Source of the DNA: Microbacterium sp. UFMG61
Lineage (GTDB): Bacteria > Actinomycetota > Actinomycetes > Actinomycetales > Microbacteriaceae
Direction: 5' to 3'
Assembly: GCF_015354505.1 (NCBI RefSeq)
Contig: NZ_JACAFP010000004.1
Span: 1 to 64,000 of the forward strand
DNA length: 64,000 nt
Shown: one piece after another, positions 24,101-31,297 of the stretch
How positions within the stretch are numbered: the first letter of the stretch is position 1
How the letters are laid out: the number at the start of each line of letters is the position of its first letter
Notes under the pieces: generated by a model
The model's database searches: none
Told to the model about the DNA's origin: nothing
What the model saw: the letters and a program-made list of their open reading frames with translations, nothing else
Made by a program: the position numbers and the translations under genes

Positions 24101-25504
24101 ATGACCTCCCGACTCGTCGAGCAACTCGGTGCCCAGAGCGTCGCCGGCGCCACAGCGGCTTCGCTGGCCGAGCAGATCCGCGCCCTGATACTCGACGGTC
24201 GGCTGACCGTCGGAGAGCGGCTCCCCAGTGAGCGGGCACTGGCCCTCGAGCTGCGCCGCTCACGCTCGACCACCACGCGCGTGTACGGGCTCCTTGAGGG
24301 CGACGGCTATGTGTCACGGCTGCACGGCGGCAGCACTCGAGTGGCACTCCCTCACGCCACTGCTCCTACGACAGACACGGAGGACGCGCAGGCCATCGAC
24401 CTCTCCATCGCCTCGATGGACTCCACTCCGGGGCTGTACGACGCCACGGTCAGATCCCTCCCGCGACTCGCCGCGCTCCGAGGGACGAGCGGCTACTCGC
24501 TCCGCGGGCTCCCGGAGCTGCGCGAGGCGGTCGCGCACCGCTTCACCGAACGGGGCGTCGAGACGGATGCCGATGAGATCATCATCACGTCGGGCGCGCT
24601 CAACGCATTCCACCTCGTCCTCGCCACGATAGGTCGACGCGGTGAGCGCGCCCTCGTCGAGCAGCCGACATTCCCGCACGCTCTCGAGGCACTCCACCGG
24701 CACGGGTACCGTTTGCTCCCCACCCCGGTCGACGTCATCGGCTGGGACGAACGCCATCTCTCCGACACGCTGCTGCGCAGCCGCCCGCACCTCGCGTACC
24801 TGATCCCGGACTTCCACAACCCGACCGGATCGACGCTGAGCGACGTCGAGCGATCACGCATCGCCACGACCGCCCGGAACTCGGGCACACACGTGGTCGT
24901 CGACGAGACCACGGCTGAGCTCGACATCGACCGCGGCTGGTCGCCACTTCCGATGGCCGCCTTCAGCCCGCAGATCATCACCGTCGGCTCGATGTCCAAG
25001 ATCGCGTGGGGTGGGCTGCGGATCGGCTGGATCCGCGCCGACCGCGCGCTCATCAGCCGTCTGCTCGCCACCCGGCCCTCCTTCGAGTTGGGAACCGCGC
25101 TCCTGGAGCAGTGCATCGCGGTCGAGCTCCTGCAGGACATGCCGGCACTCACCGCTCACGTCACGTCCCGTCTGAAAGCGGGCCGCGAGGCGGTCGCCAC
25201 CGGAGTCGCATCCATCGGCGGACTGTCCATGCCGTCGACGAGCGGTGGCCTCTCCGCCTGGCTCGACCTGGGTGCGCCGATCTCGACAGCGCTCTCGCTC
25301 GCCGCGCGCGACCATCAGCTCATCCTGCCGCCGGGCCCCCGATTCTCGACCGGAGGGGTGCTGGAGCGCCGCCTGCGCATCCCCATCACGCTTCCGCCCG
25401 AACGGACGGCCGACGCGATGGCACGGCTGCATCTCGCCTGGAACGACGTCATGGCGGGCGGATCCTCCCTGCGTCGCGAGATGCCGCGCTCGGCCGTCAT
25501 CTGA
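24101..25504 (+). CDS. MocR-type regulator (GntR HTH fused to aminotransferase fold), YczR-like
   Basis: This PLP-dependent transcription factor has 467 residues. The N-terminal winged helix of the GntR type is at about 10-80 (LAEQIRALILDGRLTVGERLPSERALALELRRSRSTTTRVYGLLEGDGYV). The type I aminotransferase fold spans about 110-450, with IITSGALNAFHLVL, PDFHNPTGSTLS and the PLP-binding Lys300 in TVGSMSKIAWGGLRIGW. It is divergent from yczE, the arrangement that defines the YczR subgroup of MocR regulators. It probably controls yczE and itself through the inverted repeat between them. ATG 24101 is chosen over an earlier start because it has GGAGAG directly before it and the domain begins soon after. 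Confidence 0.92.
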   Translation: MTSRLVEQLGAQSVAGATAASLAEQIRALILDGRLTVGERLPSERALALELRRSRSTTTRVYGLLEGDGYVSRLHGGSTRVALPHATAPTTDTEDAQAIDLSIASMDSTPGLYDATVRSLPRLAALRGTSGYSLRGLPELREAVAHRFTERGVETDADEIIITSGALNAFHLVLATIGRRGERALVEQPTFPHALEALHRHGYRLLPTPVDVIGWDERHLSDTLLRSRPHLAYLIPDFHNPTGSTLSDVERSRIATTARNSGTHVVVDETTAELDIDRGWSPLPMAAFSPQIITVGSMSKIAWGGLRIGWIRADRALISRLLATRPSFELGTALLEQCIAVELLQDMPALTAHVTSRLKAGREAVATGVASIGGLSMPSTSGGLSAWLDLGAPISTALSLAARDHQLILPPGPRFSTGGVLERRLRIPITLPPERTADAMARLHLAWNDVMAGGSSLRREMPRSAVI

Positions 25505-25507
25505 CAC

Positions 25508-25550
25508 GACGAAGACCCCGCCCCTGGAGAACAGGGACGGGGTCTTCGTC
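25508..25550 (+). terminator. Terminator after the MocR gene
   Basis: The 13-base arms GACGAAGACCCCG (25508-25520) and CGGGGTCTTCGTC (25538-25550) pair perfectly around a 17-base loop, which itself contains a small CCCTG/CAGGG stem. It starts four bases after the stop codon. The arms share sequence with the terminators at 26.3 and 30.9 kb. Confidence 0.88.
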
Positions 25551-25645
25551 ATATGGAGCGGGGATTCGCATTCTCAGCGCCCGGGATCACTCACCGGCAT
25601 CCGATACTCGCGCCTTCCCGCTCCAGGTCTGGGCGGTGCCGTCGA

Positions 25646-26149
25646 CTATCCCACCTTGTGCAGCCAGACGACCCTGGCGTCGTCACTCGCGTGACGGAAC
25701 GGCTCGAGCTCCTCGTCCCAGGAGGAGCCGAGGGCGATGTCGAGTTCACGCTGCAGCTCGGTGGCGCTGCCTGCCGCGATCTCCATGGCGTAGCGGATGC
25801 GGTCCTCGCCGATGACGATGTTCCCTGCGGCATCCGTCTGGGCGTAATGGATGCCGAGATCGGGCGTGTGCAGCCAGCGTCCGCCGTCGCTGCGGGGAGT
25901 CGGATCCTCGGTGACCTCGAACCGCAGGTGCTCCCAGCCGCGGATCGCCGTCGCGAGCGCAGCACCGGTTCCCACCGGGCCATCCCAGTAGAACTCCGCC
26001 CGTCGCGCGCCGTCGAGTACCGGCTGATCATTCCAGTCGAAATTCACGGCACGACCGATAGCGCGTCCCACCGCCCATTCGAGGTGCGGGCAGAGCGCGC
26101 GAGGTGCGGAGTGGATGAACACCACTCCGCGTGCGTAAGCCGTCGCCAT
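25646..26149 (-). CDS. DUF3145 family protein
   Basis: This 167-residue soluble protein belongs to an actinobacteria-specific family of unknown function. It begins MATAYARGVVFIHSAPRALCPHLEWAVGRA and includes DWNDQPVLDGARRAEFYWDGPVGTGAALATAIRGW and LGSSWDEELEPFRHASDDARVVWLHKVG, all strongly family-like. It stands alone, with GGAGAG before the ATG, and is separated from the iron-regulated oxygenase gene by a terminator. No function is proposed. Confidence 0.93.
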   Translation of the reverse strand: MATAYARGVVFIHSAPRALCPHLEWAVGRAIGRAVNFDWNDQPVLDGARRAEFYWDGPVGTGAALATAIRGWEHLRFEVTEDPTPRSDGGRWLHTPDLGIHYAQTDAAGNIVIGEDRIRYAMEIAAGSATELQRELDIALGSSWDEELEPFRHASDDARVVWLHKVG

Positions 26150-26273
26150 GATCTCTCCGTTTCATCAGGTGCGTCTTCCCCAACGACCTGAACCACGAGA
26201 ACTGGCGAGAATATGCGGTTATGCGCCCATTCTCACCCAGACCAGGGCAAATCACAAGCGTGTGATCCCACGA

Positions 26274-26306
26274 CGAAGGCCCCGATCACAGGGACCGGGG
26301 CCTTCG
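26274..26306 (-). terminator. Terminator after the oxygenase-like gene
   Basis: CGAAGGCCCCG (26274-26284) pairs with CGGGGCCTTCG (26296-26306) around an 11-base loop, 30 bases past the stop of the minus-strand gene at 26336. Being symmetric it may also shield against opposite-strand transcription. Confidence 0.85.
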
Positions 26307-26335
26307 GACCATCACTGGTCGGGGAACGGCGAGGG

Positions 26336-27109
26336 TCAGGCCTCGCTCATGGCCTGCTTGACCTGCTGTCCCTTGGCTGCGTAGTACGCGGCGCGTGCGG
26401 CATCGCGGCGAGCCTGCTCGGCATAGCCGGCCTCGAGCACGTCCTGCGGGACCTCGACGTTCGGCACATCCTGCGTGCCGTTGTACTTCTCGATGTAGGC
26501 GTCGAGCTCGGGGCCCGACGTCCACGACGTGATGAGGCAGTACCGCGGCTCAGTGCCGACGTGGGTCGCGGCGTGCCACAGACGCTGCGTGTCGACGATG
26601 AGCTGTGCTCCCGCCGGCAGCGCGATGCGGTACTCGATGCTCGGGTCGGTGCGGTTCTCACGCAGGACGAAGAAGCTGTCCTTGTCGTCGCTGAGGTTGA
26701 AGAATCCACGCACGACCCAGCCGGTGCCGTCGGGGTTCAGACGGTTGTTGTCGTCCTGGTGGAGGTTGTAGAGGCATTCGCCGTACGGGGTCGGCTGCAG
26801 CTCGATCACTCGGCAGCGACCGACGTTCGCACCGGGCTCCTGCGCGCGGCGCGTCAAGTTCGGGGCCTTGGCCGTCTGCTCGTCGATCCAGACGCCGTCC
26901 TTGTCGGTGCGCGGCGGCTTGTGGTTCCAGAAGCCGTTGCACTCGATCTCGCCCTTGGCGCTCGCGAGCGGCGCGAAGCGGGTGTCGCCAGACGACTTCC
27001 AGTCGTTGTACTCGATGTCGAGCCACTCCTTGGGGTCGAGCTCCTGGTTGTAGCTGTCGAGAACGACGAATCCCTTGTCTTCGAGCGCGGCGGACTTGAT
27101 GTATCCCAT
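26336..27109 (-). CDS. Putative Fe(II)/2-oxoglutarate-dependent dioxygenase, iron-regulated
   Basis: This 257-residue protein shows the Fe(II)/2-oxoglutarate oxygenase pattern: HxD at His117-x-Asp119 (YNLHQDDNNRL), a distal His179 (DTQRLWHAATHV) and an Arg ten residues later (Arg189, EPRYCLITS), the expected 2-oxoglutarate anchor. FFVLREN and PAGAQLIVDTQRLWHA fit the jelly-roll strands of phytanoyl-CoA-hydroxylase-like enzymes. The substrate is unknown. The C-terminal 50 residues are a charged Ala/Gln-rich helix. The promoter carries a DtxR/IdeR-type iron box, so low-iron induction is likely. A perfect 15-base palindrome separates the AAAGGA site from the ATG. It is monocistronic. Confidence 0.72.
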   Translation of the reverse strand: MGYIKSAALEDKGFVVLDSYNQELDPKEWLDIEYNDWKSSGDTRFAPLASAKGEIECNGFWNHKPPRTDKDGVWIDEQTAKAPNLTRRAQEPGANVGRCRVIELQPTPYGECLYNLHQDDNNRLNPDGTGWVVRGFFNLSDDKDSFFVLRENRTDPSIEYRIALPAGAQLIVDTQRLWHAATHVGTEPRYCLITSWTSGPELDAYIEKYNGTQDVPNVEVPQDVLEAGYAEQARRDAARAAYYAAKGQQVKQAMSEA

Positions 27110-27124
27110 GATCTGAACCAGATC
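27110..27124 (-). repeat. Palindrome between ribosome site and start codon
   Basis: GATCTGAACCAGATC is a six-base perfect inverted repeat with a three-base loop, ending at the base before the ATG of the oxygenase-like gene. The AAAGGA ribosome site overlaps its upstream edge. Folding would shorten the long gap between site and start, or hide both; it may be a translational control element. Confidence 0.5.
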
Positions 27125-27161
27125 CTTTCATCGGGGGCCAGCACGTTTTAACAGGCCCTGA

Positions 27162-27175
27162 TAAGGCAAGCCTAA
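27162..27175 (-). promoter_or_regulatory. DtxR/IdeR-type iron box
   Basis: On the minus strand TTAGGCTTGCCTTA matches the core of the DtxR/IdeR consensus (TTAGGTTAGSCTAACCTAA). Flanking bases extend the symmetry (CCCTG on one side, CAGGG on the other, 27157-27180). The box overlaps a potential -35 (TTAGGC) with TTAAAA 18 bases downstream as -10, so an iron-loaded repressor bound here would block transcription of the oxygenase-like gene. Confidence 0.7.
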
Positions 27176-27221
27176 CAGGGCACCTCTGGAACGCCGCCGG
27201 GGGCCGCCGTGAATAACCGAA

Positions 27222-27227
27222 TAGACT
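27222..27227 (+). promoter_or_regulatory. -10 box for the DUF262 gene
   Basis: TAGACT lies 58 bases before the ATG at 27286, giving a leader of about 50 bases with GGGAGGA near its end. It is separated by about 45 bases from the divergent iron box. Confidence 0.4.
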
Positions 27228-27285
27228 GATCCGGGCGCCTGGCGACTCCTCGGCGCCGGGCGTTACGGGAGGACGAGACACCAGC

Positions 27286-29289
27286 ATGAGCACTGCGACC
27301 AACGTCGAGGCGACAGCTGTCAACACGATCGAGTGGCTCGCACAAGACTCCACGACCATCGTCGTGCCGGTGTATCAGCGCCAGTACCGCTGGGACATCG
27401 GCGGATGCGAGCAGCTTCTCTCGGACATCCGATCCGTCGCCCGCGAAGACGCATCGCATCGCCATTTCATCGGTTCGATCCTGTCGGCCTCCGACGACTC
27501 CGACGCCGACACCGAGCTCGTGCTCATCGACGGCCAGCAGCGCATCACGACCCTCATGCTTCTCGTCGCGGCGCTGCGGCACGCGGTGCAGGACTCCTCC
27601 CCCGAGCTCGCTGCAGAGCTCGACCGTGTGCTCGTGCGCCCCGACGACGCGAGCCGCACCAAGCTCCGCCCGCATGATGCGTGGGCCGAGCTGTACGAGT
27701 CGGTGGTGCTCGAACGCGGCGACCGCACCGACCGCGAGTCGCGCTTCGATGACAACTACGCCTTCTTCCGCAGCCAGGTGCACGCTGACGAAGCGCCGTT
27801 GATCTGGCGAGGGCTGCAACGGCTCGAGCATGTGTCGATCACTCTCGGCGCCGAGGCGAACGCACAGCAGATCTTCGAGAGCCTCAACTCCACGGGCGAG
27901 CCGCTGCGTGATCACGAGCTCATCCACAACTACATCCTGATGGGCCTCACGCACCCCGAGCAGCTCGATGTCGAGGAACGGTTCTGGTTGCCGATCGAAC
28001 GCCACACCGGCGAGACGATCGGCGCGTTCTGGCGGCACTACCTCGTCATGACGACGGGCCGCGAGGTCGCCGCCAACGGCGAGCACGGCGTGTACAGCGC
28101 GTTCCGGCACTCCTTCCCCCGCGTCGACCTCGAGCACCTGCAGGCCGACGCGGAGGTCTGGCGTCACTACGCCGAGATCTACGGGACCCTGCTCGATCCC
28201 TCTCTCGAGAAGGATCCCGAGATCGCGCAGCAGTTGCGGTTCGTGAACACGTTCGGCCGCGCGTCGTATCCCCTGGTGCTGAGCGTCTACAGCGATCACT
28301 CGCGCGGGCTCATCGCGCGCGACGAGCTTCTCGAGACGCTCGAGTGGATCCAGACGATGTATCTGCGTCGCACTCTGGTCAACGTTCCGAACGAGCGTCT
28401 CGTGGCGCGCCTGTGCCGGGCACGCTCGAACGGTCGGGAGGCGCTCGCACGCGCCTTCGCCCGCATCACCCCGTCGGATGAGCGAGTGAGTGCCGTGGTG
28501 AAGTACAGCGAACTGCCGCATCCCGCATACGTCCTCGGTCGGCTGGAAGGCGTCGCAGACACGGCCGACTTCGACGTCGAGCACATCGTGCCCACGGTTC
28601 CCAGCGACAGTTGGTCCGGCGACGGCATCCGCCCCTGGATCGAGTACTCCGATGACGAACGCAACGCGCACCGTGCGCTCGCCCCCACACTCGGCAACCT
28701 CACGCTGCTCGAGCAGCACCTCGCAGAGCGCGTGTTCGGCGAGTCCTTCGCCGTGAAGCGCGACTCCGCCTACGCGAGGAGTTCCGTCGCCGAGACGAAG
28801 GCGCTCGAAGCGATCGACACGTGGGGCACCGCCGCCATCTCGGAACGCACCATCCGCCTCACCGCAGAGCTGCTGCGCATCTGGGCGAGGCCCGCTCTGC
28901 CCGAGATCGATGACGACGGCCTGACCCCCATCCTCGACGCGGTGCGTCGTCGCGGCTGGCCCGCCGGGTGGGAGCGCGAGTTCGAGTACGTCGAGTACCG
29001 GGGCGAGCGCTGGGAGGTCTTCGACGTCCGATACCTGTTCAATCGGGTCTTCCGCCGTGCCTGGACCGACACACGCGATGCGGCTGTGACCTACTGCGCC
29101 ACCCACGGCGGCCCCATCTACGACGAGATGGCGTGGAAGGGCCAATGGGACCAGCTCGACGAGTCGCACCACCTCTACATGGGGTGGGACTCGAACTACA
29201 TGATGAACGCGGTGCAGGGCGTGCTCCAAGAGGCGGGCATCGCCTCCGAGGTGTTCGTCAAGTACTCCTATATCGGGAATGTGATGTGA
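27286..29289 (+). CDS. DUF262-DUF1524 protein, GmrSD-like; anti-phage defence candidate
   Basis: This 667-residue protein has an N-terminal DUF262 (ParB/Srx-like) domain with VPVYQRQYRW at 28-36 and the nucleotide-site motif DGQQR at 82-86. A helical middle follows, then a DUF1524 HNH-type nuclease segment with EHIVP at 432-436 and downstream Asn/His residues (NAHRALAPTLGNLTLLEQHLAERVFGE). About 110 C-terminal residues form an extra domain (WEVFDVRYLFNRVFRRAW, GGPIYDEMAWKGQW, NYMMNAVQGVLQEAGI) that I cannot place. The DUF262/DUF1524 fusion is the architecture of GmrSD, a type IV restriction enzyme acting on modified phage DNA. No methylase or partner gene lies beside it. Confidence 0.87.
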   Translation: MSTATNVEATAVNTIEWLAQDSTTIVVPVYQRQYRWDIGGCEQLLSDIRSVAREDASHRHFIGSILSASDDSDADTELVLIDGQQRITTLMLLVAALRHAVQDSSPELAAELDRVLVRPDDASRTKLRPHDAWAELYESVVLERGDRTDRESRFDDNYAFFRSQVHADEAPLIWRGLQRLEHVSITLGAEANAQQIFESLNSTGEPLRDHELIHNYILMGLTHPEQLDVEERFWLPIERHTGETIGAFWRHYLVMTTGREVAANGEHGVYSAFRHSFPRVDLEHLQADAEVWRHYAEIYGTLLDPSLEKDPEIAQQLRFVNTFGRASYPLVLSVYSDHSRGLIARDELLETLEWIQTMYLRRTLVNVPNERLVARLCRARSNGREALARAFARITPSDERVSAVVKYSELPHPAYVLGRLEGVADTADFDVEHIVPTVPSDSWSGDGIRPWIEYSDDERNAHRALAPTLGNLTLLEQHLAERVFGESFAVKRDSAYARSSVAETKALEAIDTWGTAAISERTIRLTAELLRIWARPALPEIDDDGLTPILDAVRRRGWPAGWEREFEYVEYRGERWEVFDVRYLFNRVFRRAWTDTRDAAVTYCATHGGPIYDEMAWKGQWDQLDESHHLYMGWDSNYMMNAVQGVLQEAGIASEVFVKYSYIGNVM

Positions 29290-29290
29290 C

Positions 29291-30538
29291 ATGACCACCA
29301 CCATCCGCCGGATGCTCGACCTCACCGTCGAGGAGCACGCGCTCACCGTTCCACTCGTCTGGGCAGATGCGGCCGACACCCGGACCATCGACGTCTTCGC
29401 CCGTGTGGTCACGCGCGAGGGGGGCGAGCATCTCCCCTACCTGGTCTTCCTGCAGGGTGGCCCCGGCCACGAGGCACCGCGACCCTTCCACTCGCCGACA
29501 TCGCCGGTGTGGCTCGACGAGGCGCTCGCGCACTACCGCGTCGTGATGCTCGACCAGCGAGGCACCGGACTCTCCACGCCCGTCGGCGATGCCGACCTCG
29601 AGCGCGGATCGACCGAGGTCGCCGAGTACCTCACACACCTGCGCGCCGACTCGATCGTCCGCGACTGCGAGGCGATGCGCGAGCACCTCGGCGCAGAGAC
29701 GTGGAGCGTGCTGGGCCAGTCGTTCGGCGGCTTCACGGCTCTGGCCTACCTCTCGTCGGATGCGGACTCGCTGGCCGATGTCTTCATCACCGGCGGGCTC
29801 AGCACCGTGAACCGCCACCCCGACGAGGTCTACGCGCTCTGCTACGACAAGATGCGCTCGGCGTCCGAGCGGTACTACCGTCGGTTCCCCGAGCACCGCG
29901 ACGTGATGCGACGGCTCGTAGATCGCGCCGCGGCGGGCGACATCGTCCTGCCGGACGGTGAAGTCGTCTCACCGTCGCGACTGCGCTCGGTCGGCTCGGC
30001 CCTCGGCACGAACGACGGCTGGCAGACCCTGTGGTCGCTTCTCGAACGAGACCACACGTCGAACGCCTTCCGCCACGACCTCATGCACGCGATGCCCTAC
30101 GGCGGCCGCAACCCGCTCTACTTCGCGTTCCACGAGTCCAGCTATGCCAACGGACACGCGACGCGGTGGTCGGCAGAGCGCGTCGAGCCAGATGACTTCC
30201 GCGCGGATGTGACGCTCTTCACGGGTGAGCACATCCGTCGCGACTGGACCGAGACGGTGCCGGCCTTCCAGCCGTGGCGCGACGTCGCACTCGAGCTGGC
30301 CGAGTTCGAGTGGCCACAGATCTATGACGAGGTCGCGATCTCGGCATCCGGCGCGCGCGGCGCCGCAGCGGTCTATGTCAACGATGTGTACGTGCCCATG
30401 GAGTTCTCGCTCGAGACCGCCCGGCTGCTCCCTGACCTGAAGCTCTGGGTCACCAGCGAACACGAACACAACGGGCTGCGGTCCGGCCCCGTGCTGACGC
30501 GCCTGATCGACATCGCCCACGATCGACGCATCCGCTGA
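29291..30538 (+). CDS. Prolyl aminopeptidase-like alpha/beta hydrolase
   Basis: This serine peptidase-fold enzyme (S33 family) has 415 residues. It has the oxyanion loop FLQGGPGHEAPRP (about 53-65), DQRGTGLSTP (88-97), the nucleophile elbow GQSFGG with Ser144, and a cap domain before the C-terminal HNGLRSGPVL region supplying the His. Family members release N-terminal proline from peptides; substrate preference cannot be read from sequence. There is no signal peptide, so it is cytoplasmic. The ATG lies one base after the DUF262 stop, so the two are cotranscribed, but a functional link to defence is not evident. Confidence 0.88.
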   Translation: MTTTIRRMLDLTVEEHALTVPLVWADAADTRTIDVFARVVTREGGEHLPYLVFLQGGPGHEAPRPFHSPTSPVWLDEALAHYRVVMLDQRGTGLSTPVGDADLERGSTEVAEYLTHLRADSIVRDCEAMREHLGAETWSVLGQSFGGFTALAYLSSDADSLADVFITGGLSTVNRHPDEVYALCYDKMRSASERYYRRFPEHRDVMRRLVDRAAAGDIVLPDGEVVSPSRLRSVGSALGTNDGWQTLWSLLERDHTSNAFRHDLMHAMPYGGRNPLYFAFHESSYANGHATRWSAERVEPDDFRADVTLFTGEHIRRDWTETVPAFQPWRDVALELAEFEWPQIYDEVAISASGARGAAAVYVNDVYVPMEFSLETARLLPDLKLWVTSEHEHNGLRSGPVLTRLIDIAHDRRIR

Positions 30539-30580
30539 GGATCATCCCCGAGGTGGATGTCGGACTCTGCCGCATCCCTT

Positions 30581-30586
30581 TAGCCT
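30581..30586 (+). promoter_or_regulatory. -10 hexamer for the gene at 30593 (leaderless type)
   Basis: TAGCCT ends six bases before the ATG at 30593, so transcription would begin at the start codon. No ribosome site is present between them. Confidence 0.4.
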
Positions 30587-30592
30587 GATCTC

Positions 30593-30874
30593 ATGACCGA
30601 CACACTCGGGATGCTGCTCATGATCACGCTCCTCATCGTCGCCGCGATCGCGATCGTCATCACGATCGTCACCGTCTACGCGAGGGTGCCCCTCGAGAAG
30701 AAGTACGAGAGCGCCGGCGGCGGACTGGGCGGATCCTTCGAGGCCGTCTGGATGCCGTCGGCGCATGACGCAGGCATGGAGCGCGACCGCCAGACGAAGC
30801 GCACAGCTCCCGCACCTGCTCCGGGCGACCCGCCCAGCACGATCGACGGTGATCGTATCGTCCTCGACATCTGA
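30593..30874 (+). CDS. Small single-pass membrane protein of unknown function
   Basis: This 93-residue protein has a strong N-terminal membrane helix at about 6-28 (MLLMITLLIVAAIAIVITIVTVYA), then a hydrophilic, Gly/Pro-rich cytoplasmic or external tail (SAGGGLGGSFEAVWMPSAHDAG) ending in IDGDRIVLDI. No family is recognised. It appears to have its own leaderless promoter and is followed by a terminator shared with the convergent rpmE2 gene. Confidence 0.75.
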   Translation: MTDTLGMLLMITLLIVAAIAIVITIVTVYARVPLEKKYESAGGGLGGSFEAVWMPSAHDAGMERDRQTKRTAPAPAPGDPPSTIDGDRIVLDI

Positions 30875-30896
30875 CGATCTCGCGACCTCACCCGCG

Positions 30897-30940
30897 CACG
30901 ACGAAGGCCCCGGTTCCGAGGAGCCGGGGCCTTCGTCGTG
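30897..30940. terminator. Bidirectional terminator between the small membrane gene and rpmE2
   Basis: Perfect 17-base arms (30897-30913 with 30924-30940) and a ten-base loop stand between two convergent genes, 22 bases after one stop and nine bases after the other. The symmetric GC-rich stem can serve both transcripts. Confidence 0.9.
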
Positions 30941-30949
30941 CGGAGGTCG

Positions 30950-31207
30950 TTACTTGGACGAGCCGCCGAAGCCCTTGAAGCGCTGGTTGAACTTCTCGAC
31001 GCGACCGGCCGAGTCCATGATGCGCTGCTTGCCCGTGTAGAACGGGTGCGAGGCCGAGGAGATCTCGACGTCGATGACGGGGTACTCGACGCCGTCGAGC
31101 TCGATCGTCTTGTCGCTCGTGACCGTCGAACGGGTGAGGAACGTCTCTCCCGAACCGAGGTCGCGGAACACGACGGCCTTGTACTCGGGGTGAATGTCAG
31201 TCTTCAT
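30950..31207 (-). CDS. rpmE2: 50S ribosomal protein L31, type B (zinc-free)
   Basis: This is the 85-residue large-subunit ribosomal protein bL31. It starts [28 protein letters not shown] and contains the characteristic [29 protein letters not shown]. It lacks the CxxC zinc motif of type A L31, so it is the zinc-independent paralogue usually made when zinc is scarce. No Zur-like palindrome is obvious. The 5' leader carries two hairpins that may form an autoregulatory leader. Confidence 0.96.
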   Translation of the reverse strand: MKTDIHPEYKAVVFRDLGSGETFLTRSTVTSDKTIELDGVEYPVIDVEISSASHPFYTGKQRIMDSAGRVEKFNQRFKGFGGSSK

Positions 31208-31274
31208 GGGATTCCTTAGTTGCTGCCCTGGATTGTGCCAGGGACGAGGGAAGTCTGTGGTGCAGACGCACCAA
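31208..31274 (-). ncRNA. Structured rpmE2 leader, candidate L31 ribosomal-protein leader
   Basis: Going downstream on the minus strand, TGGTGC pairs with GCACCA around a four-base loop (31273-31258). CCCTGG then pairs with CCAGGG around a six-base loop (31243-31226), followed by AAGGA and the ATG. A TAGAAT -10 box at 31286-31281 would start the RNA almost exactly at the first hairpin. L31 autoregulatory leaders are known in Actinobacteria; whether this matches that family needs a covariance search. Confidence 0.5.
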
Positions 31275-31280
31275 GGATCG

Positions 31281-31286
31281 ATTCTA
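31281..31286 (-). promoter_or_regulatory. -10 box for rpmE2
   Basis: TAGAAT on the minus strand lies seven bases before the predicted leader start at about 31274. It falls between the ABC ATPase stop (31298) and rpmE2, so rpmE2 has its own promoter. Confidence 0.5.
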
Positions 31287-31297
31287 TCAGATCGTCG

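Noticed and set aside
27172-29412. Minus-strand 746-codon frame across the DUF262 gene
   Set aside because: It overlaps a protein with DGQQR and EHIVP motifs on the plus strand and shows no domain itself.
30575-30592. TTTAGCCTGATCT resembling half an iron box
   Set aside because: Only one half-site is present and TAGCCT fits a -10 hexamer for the gene at 30593; there is no symmetry as at 27162-27175.
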